Shown here in pieces: positions 14,865 to 15,919 of a DNA stretch of 15,919 bases. The stretch is taken from the NCBI GenBank assembly GCA_050996405.1, contig JBPCRW010000206.1, forward strand, positions 1-15,919. The letters run 5' to 3'. The stretch comes from JBPCRW01 sp050996405. Its GTDB lineage: Bacteria; Acidobacteriota; Blastocatellia; Pyrinomonadales; Pyrinomonadaceae. How positions within the stretch are numbered: position 1 is the stretch's first letter; every line of letters starts with the position of its first letter. The notes under the pieces were generated by a model. It searched no databases. It saw nothing but the letters and a program-made list of their open reading frames with translations, and was not told the DNA's origin. The translations under genes were made by a program, and so were the position numbers.

Positions 14865-14890
14865 TTAAAAATTTGTCTTTGACGGTTTCT

Positions 14891-14919
14891 TTGCGACACC
14901 TTCCAATGTGAGTTAAGAT
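14891..14919 (+). promoter_or_regulatory. Promoter of the small membrane protein/isochorismatase pair, likely leaderless
   Basis: TTGCGA (14891-14896) and TAAGAT (14914-14919) are separated by exactly 17 bases. The ATG at 14926 begins 7 bases after the -10 box, where transcription would be expected to start, so the mRNA may have no 5' leader. No ribosome-binding site precedes that ATG, which agrees with this. Confidence 0.5.
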
Positions 14920-14925
14920 TGATTT

Positions 14926-15111
14926 ATGCCTTATTCATCAACTGCCGAAATGTATTTCATCATTGCGATGATGTTTTTAATTTTCGTTGTTTCCGGCGCG
15001 GCGTGTTATTTTTTCTTCAAAACTTTTCGGCGCGAAAAAAAAGCCAGAGCGGAAGAATTACTAAAAAAAGAAGTGAGGAAAAAACAGGTCGAAACTTCAA
15101 AAACCGAATAA
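14926..15111 (+). CDS. Small single-pass membrane protein, unknown function
   Basis: A 61-residue protein: a short N-terminus, one membrane helix (about 9-31, MYFIIAMMFLIFVVSGAACY), and a highly charged Lys/Arg/Glu tail (34-61) likely to be helical and cytoplasmic by the positive-inside rule. I do not recognise a family; small oxidase-associated proteins look broadly similar, but so do many others. It is supported as a gene by the promoter just upstream, by the hydrophobic-then-charged pattern, and by its position five bases before the isochorismatase-family start, which suggests co-transcription and translational coupling. An overlapping longer frame (14919 onward) is the isochorismatase frame extended upstream and is not used. 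Confidence 0.65.
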   Translation: MPYSSTAEMYFIIAMMFLIFVVSGAACYFFFKTFRREKKARAEELLKKEVRKKQVETSKTE

Positions 15112-15116
15112 ATTTT

Positions 15117-15674
15117 ATGACGCATCCCGCAATTCTTAATTCACGACAGACGGCTTTAATCGTCGTCGATTTTCAGGAAGCGTTTCGCAGCGTGATTCCC
15201 GAATTTCCGCAAATCGCAACGCATATCTGGATGGCGGCGCGCGGCTTTCAAATTCTGAATTTGCCGATTTTTGTTACCGAGCAGTATCCGAAAGGCTTGG
15301 GCAGAACGGCGGAAGAAGTTTTGCTCGCGCTGCCCGACGATTTCGAGTTTATCGAAAAATCCGCGTTCAGTTCGTGCGGCGCAAATGGTTTTACAGACAA
15401 ATTAAAATCCGCAAATGTTTCGCAAGTTGTGTTATGCGGTTTGGAAACCCATATTTGCGTCAATCAAACCGCGCACGATTTACAAGGCGAAAATTTTCAG
15501 GTGCATCTTTTAACCGATTGCACGGGAGCGCGCGACGAACGCGACAAGCAAACCGCGATTGCCAAAATGCAAATGAACGGCGTGATTCCGGCGTGCGTCG
15601 AAATGTCGCTGTTCGAGCTTTTGCGCGATTCAAAACACGAACACTTTAAGGAAATACAAAATCTTATTAAGTGA
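15117..15674 (+). CDS. Isochorismatase-family cysteine hydrolase
   Basis: A 185-residue protein with an alpha/beta fold of the isochorismatase-like family. The catalytic triad is visible: Asp18 in TALIVVDFQEAF, Lys81 in FIEKSAFSS, and Cys114 in LCGLETHICVNQTA, where the residues before Cys form the usual cis-peptide turn. The VTEQYPKGLG stretch and the overall length resemble the YcaC/ISOC1-type hydrolases, whose natural substrates are mostly unknown; nicotinamidase or true isochorismatase activity is not implied. The ATG at 15117 is chosen because the family fold begins right after it, although the frame stays open upstream to about 14919. The stop codon lies inside the left arm of an inverted repeat, and pcrA begins 71 bases later. 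Confidence 0.9.
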   Translation: MTHPAILNSRQTALIVVDFQEAFRSVIPEFPQIATHIWMAARGFQILNLPIFVTEQYPKGLGRTAEEVLLALPDDFEFIEKSAFSSCGANGFTDKLKSANVSQVVLCGLETHICVNQTAHDLQGENFQVHLLTDCTGARDERDKQTAIAKMQMNGVIPACVEMSLFELLRDSKHEHFKEIQNLIK

Positions 15675-15740
15675 TAGGTGATGAACGATGTGTGACAAGA
15701 AAATTTCTTCACTCGCCATTCACCACTCACCATTCACCAC
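15671..15740. repeat. Imperfect inverted repeat between the isochorismatase-family gene and pcrA
   Basis: The left arm (15671-15702, GTGATAGGTGATGAACGATG and on) pairs loosely with the right arm (15704-15740, TTTCTTCACTCGCCATTCAC and on). The arms are built of GTGATGA/TCACCAT words. Most mismatches are transitions that still allow G-U pairs in RNA. The stop codon of the upstream gene is in the left arm, and the right arm ends 5 bases before the helicase ATG. Confidence 0.6.
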
Positions 15741-15745
15741 TAAAA

Positions 15746-15919
15746 ATGGACATTCTTTCAACACTCAACCCGCAGCAGCGCGAAGCCGTTATGACGACCG
15801 AAGGCGCGTTATTGATTTTGGCGGGCGCAGGCTCTGGAAAAACGCGCGTCATCACGGTTCGCATCGCTTATTTAATCAGCGAAAAAAATGTCGCGCCGTA
15901 TAACATTCTCGCCGTCACT
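15746..15919 (+). CDS. pcrA: N-terminal fragment of a UvrD/PcrA-type DNA helicase
   Basis: Translation of 15746-15919 gives 58 residues that run off the right edge. They start MDILSTLNPQQREAVMTTEG, the Q-motif seen in superfamily 1A helicases (Gln11 contacts adenine), and continue with LLILAGAGSGKTRVI, the Walker A ATP-binding loop, then RIAYLISEKNVAPYNILAVT, just before the expected TFTNKAA block. These 3'-5' helicases act in nucleotide-excision and mismatch repair and in removing recombinase from DNA. PcrA, UvrD and Rep cannot be told apart from this part. There is no Shine-Dalgarno sequence; the leader is the right arm of the inverted repeat. Confidence 0.93.
   Translation, partial: MDILSTLNPQQREAVMTTEGALLILAGAGSGKTRVITVRIAYLISEKNVAPYNILAVT

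Noticed and set aside
14919..15116. Upstream extension of the isochorismatase-family protein
   Set aside because: This frame overlaps the better supported 61-residue membrane protein, is rich in Cys/Phe/Arg and lies before the conserved fold; ATG 15117 fits the family length.
4464..15740. Boundary repeats as insertion sequences, MITEs or a CRISPR array
   Set aside because: The repeats have different sequences at each site, no target duplications were seen, there is no transposase, and there are no regularly spaced direct repeats with unique spacers.

Overview
The window looks like a chromosomal segment of a moderately AT-rich Gram-negative bacterium with an aerobic, cytochrome c based respiratory chain. 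I lean towards Acidobacteriota (Blastocatellia-like), because of the mix of System II cytochrome c maturation, a DUF420 oxidase-associated protein, secreted PPC-like proteins and word-like intergenic inverted repeats. This is inference from gene content, not a database match. There is no sign of phage, transposase, CRISPR or plasmid functions.

Layout. 1-227 is the 3' end of a gene that resembles the C-terminus of an M1-type aminopeptidase, closed by a strong hairpin. 228-588 has no convincing protein gene. On the minus strand it holds a promoter, a c-di-AMP (ydaO/yuaA type) riboswitch aptamer and an intrinsic terminator, with no gene behind them: an apparently orphan riboswitch. 589-2770 (minus) is a tight oxidase cluster: heme O synthase (ctaB), oxidase subunit III (coxC/ctaE) and a DUF420 membrane protein. 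The main oxidase subunits I and II are not in the window. 2969-6983 (plus) is the cytochrome c maturation module resB, resC/ccsA and a membrane-anchored TPR protein.

6985-9517 (minus) holds a secreted PPC-like hypothetical protein and an S41/CtpA-like protein that has lost both catalytic residues. 9621-10124 (plus) is ruvX/yqgF, convergent with an aldehyde dehydrogenase (10159-11577, minus). 11666-12118 (plus) is a lipoprotein cytochrome c, followed by tRNA-Arg(UCG) and a 13-bp perfect-stem terminator shared with a large secreted HExxH/TPR protein (12383-14794, minus). 14926-15674 (plus) is a small membrane protein plus an isochorismatase-family hydrolase, and the window ends in the start of a UvrD/PcrA helicase (15746 onward).

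How it works together. The resB-resC-TPR genes would attach heme to apocytochromes such as the lipoprotein at 11666. CtaB would supply heme O (precursor of heme A) to the oxidase whose subunit III lies next to it. The remaining genes are housekeeping or envelope functions. The points most worth following are the gene-less c-di-AMP riboswitch unit, the catalytically dead S41 protein, a set of imperfect inverted repeats placed exactly between stop and start codons, a variant heme-handling motif in ResC, and a 102-residue tandem duplication in the HExxH protein.
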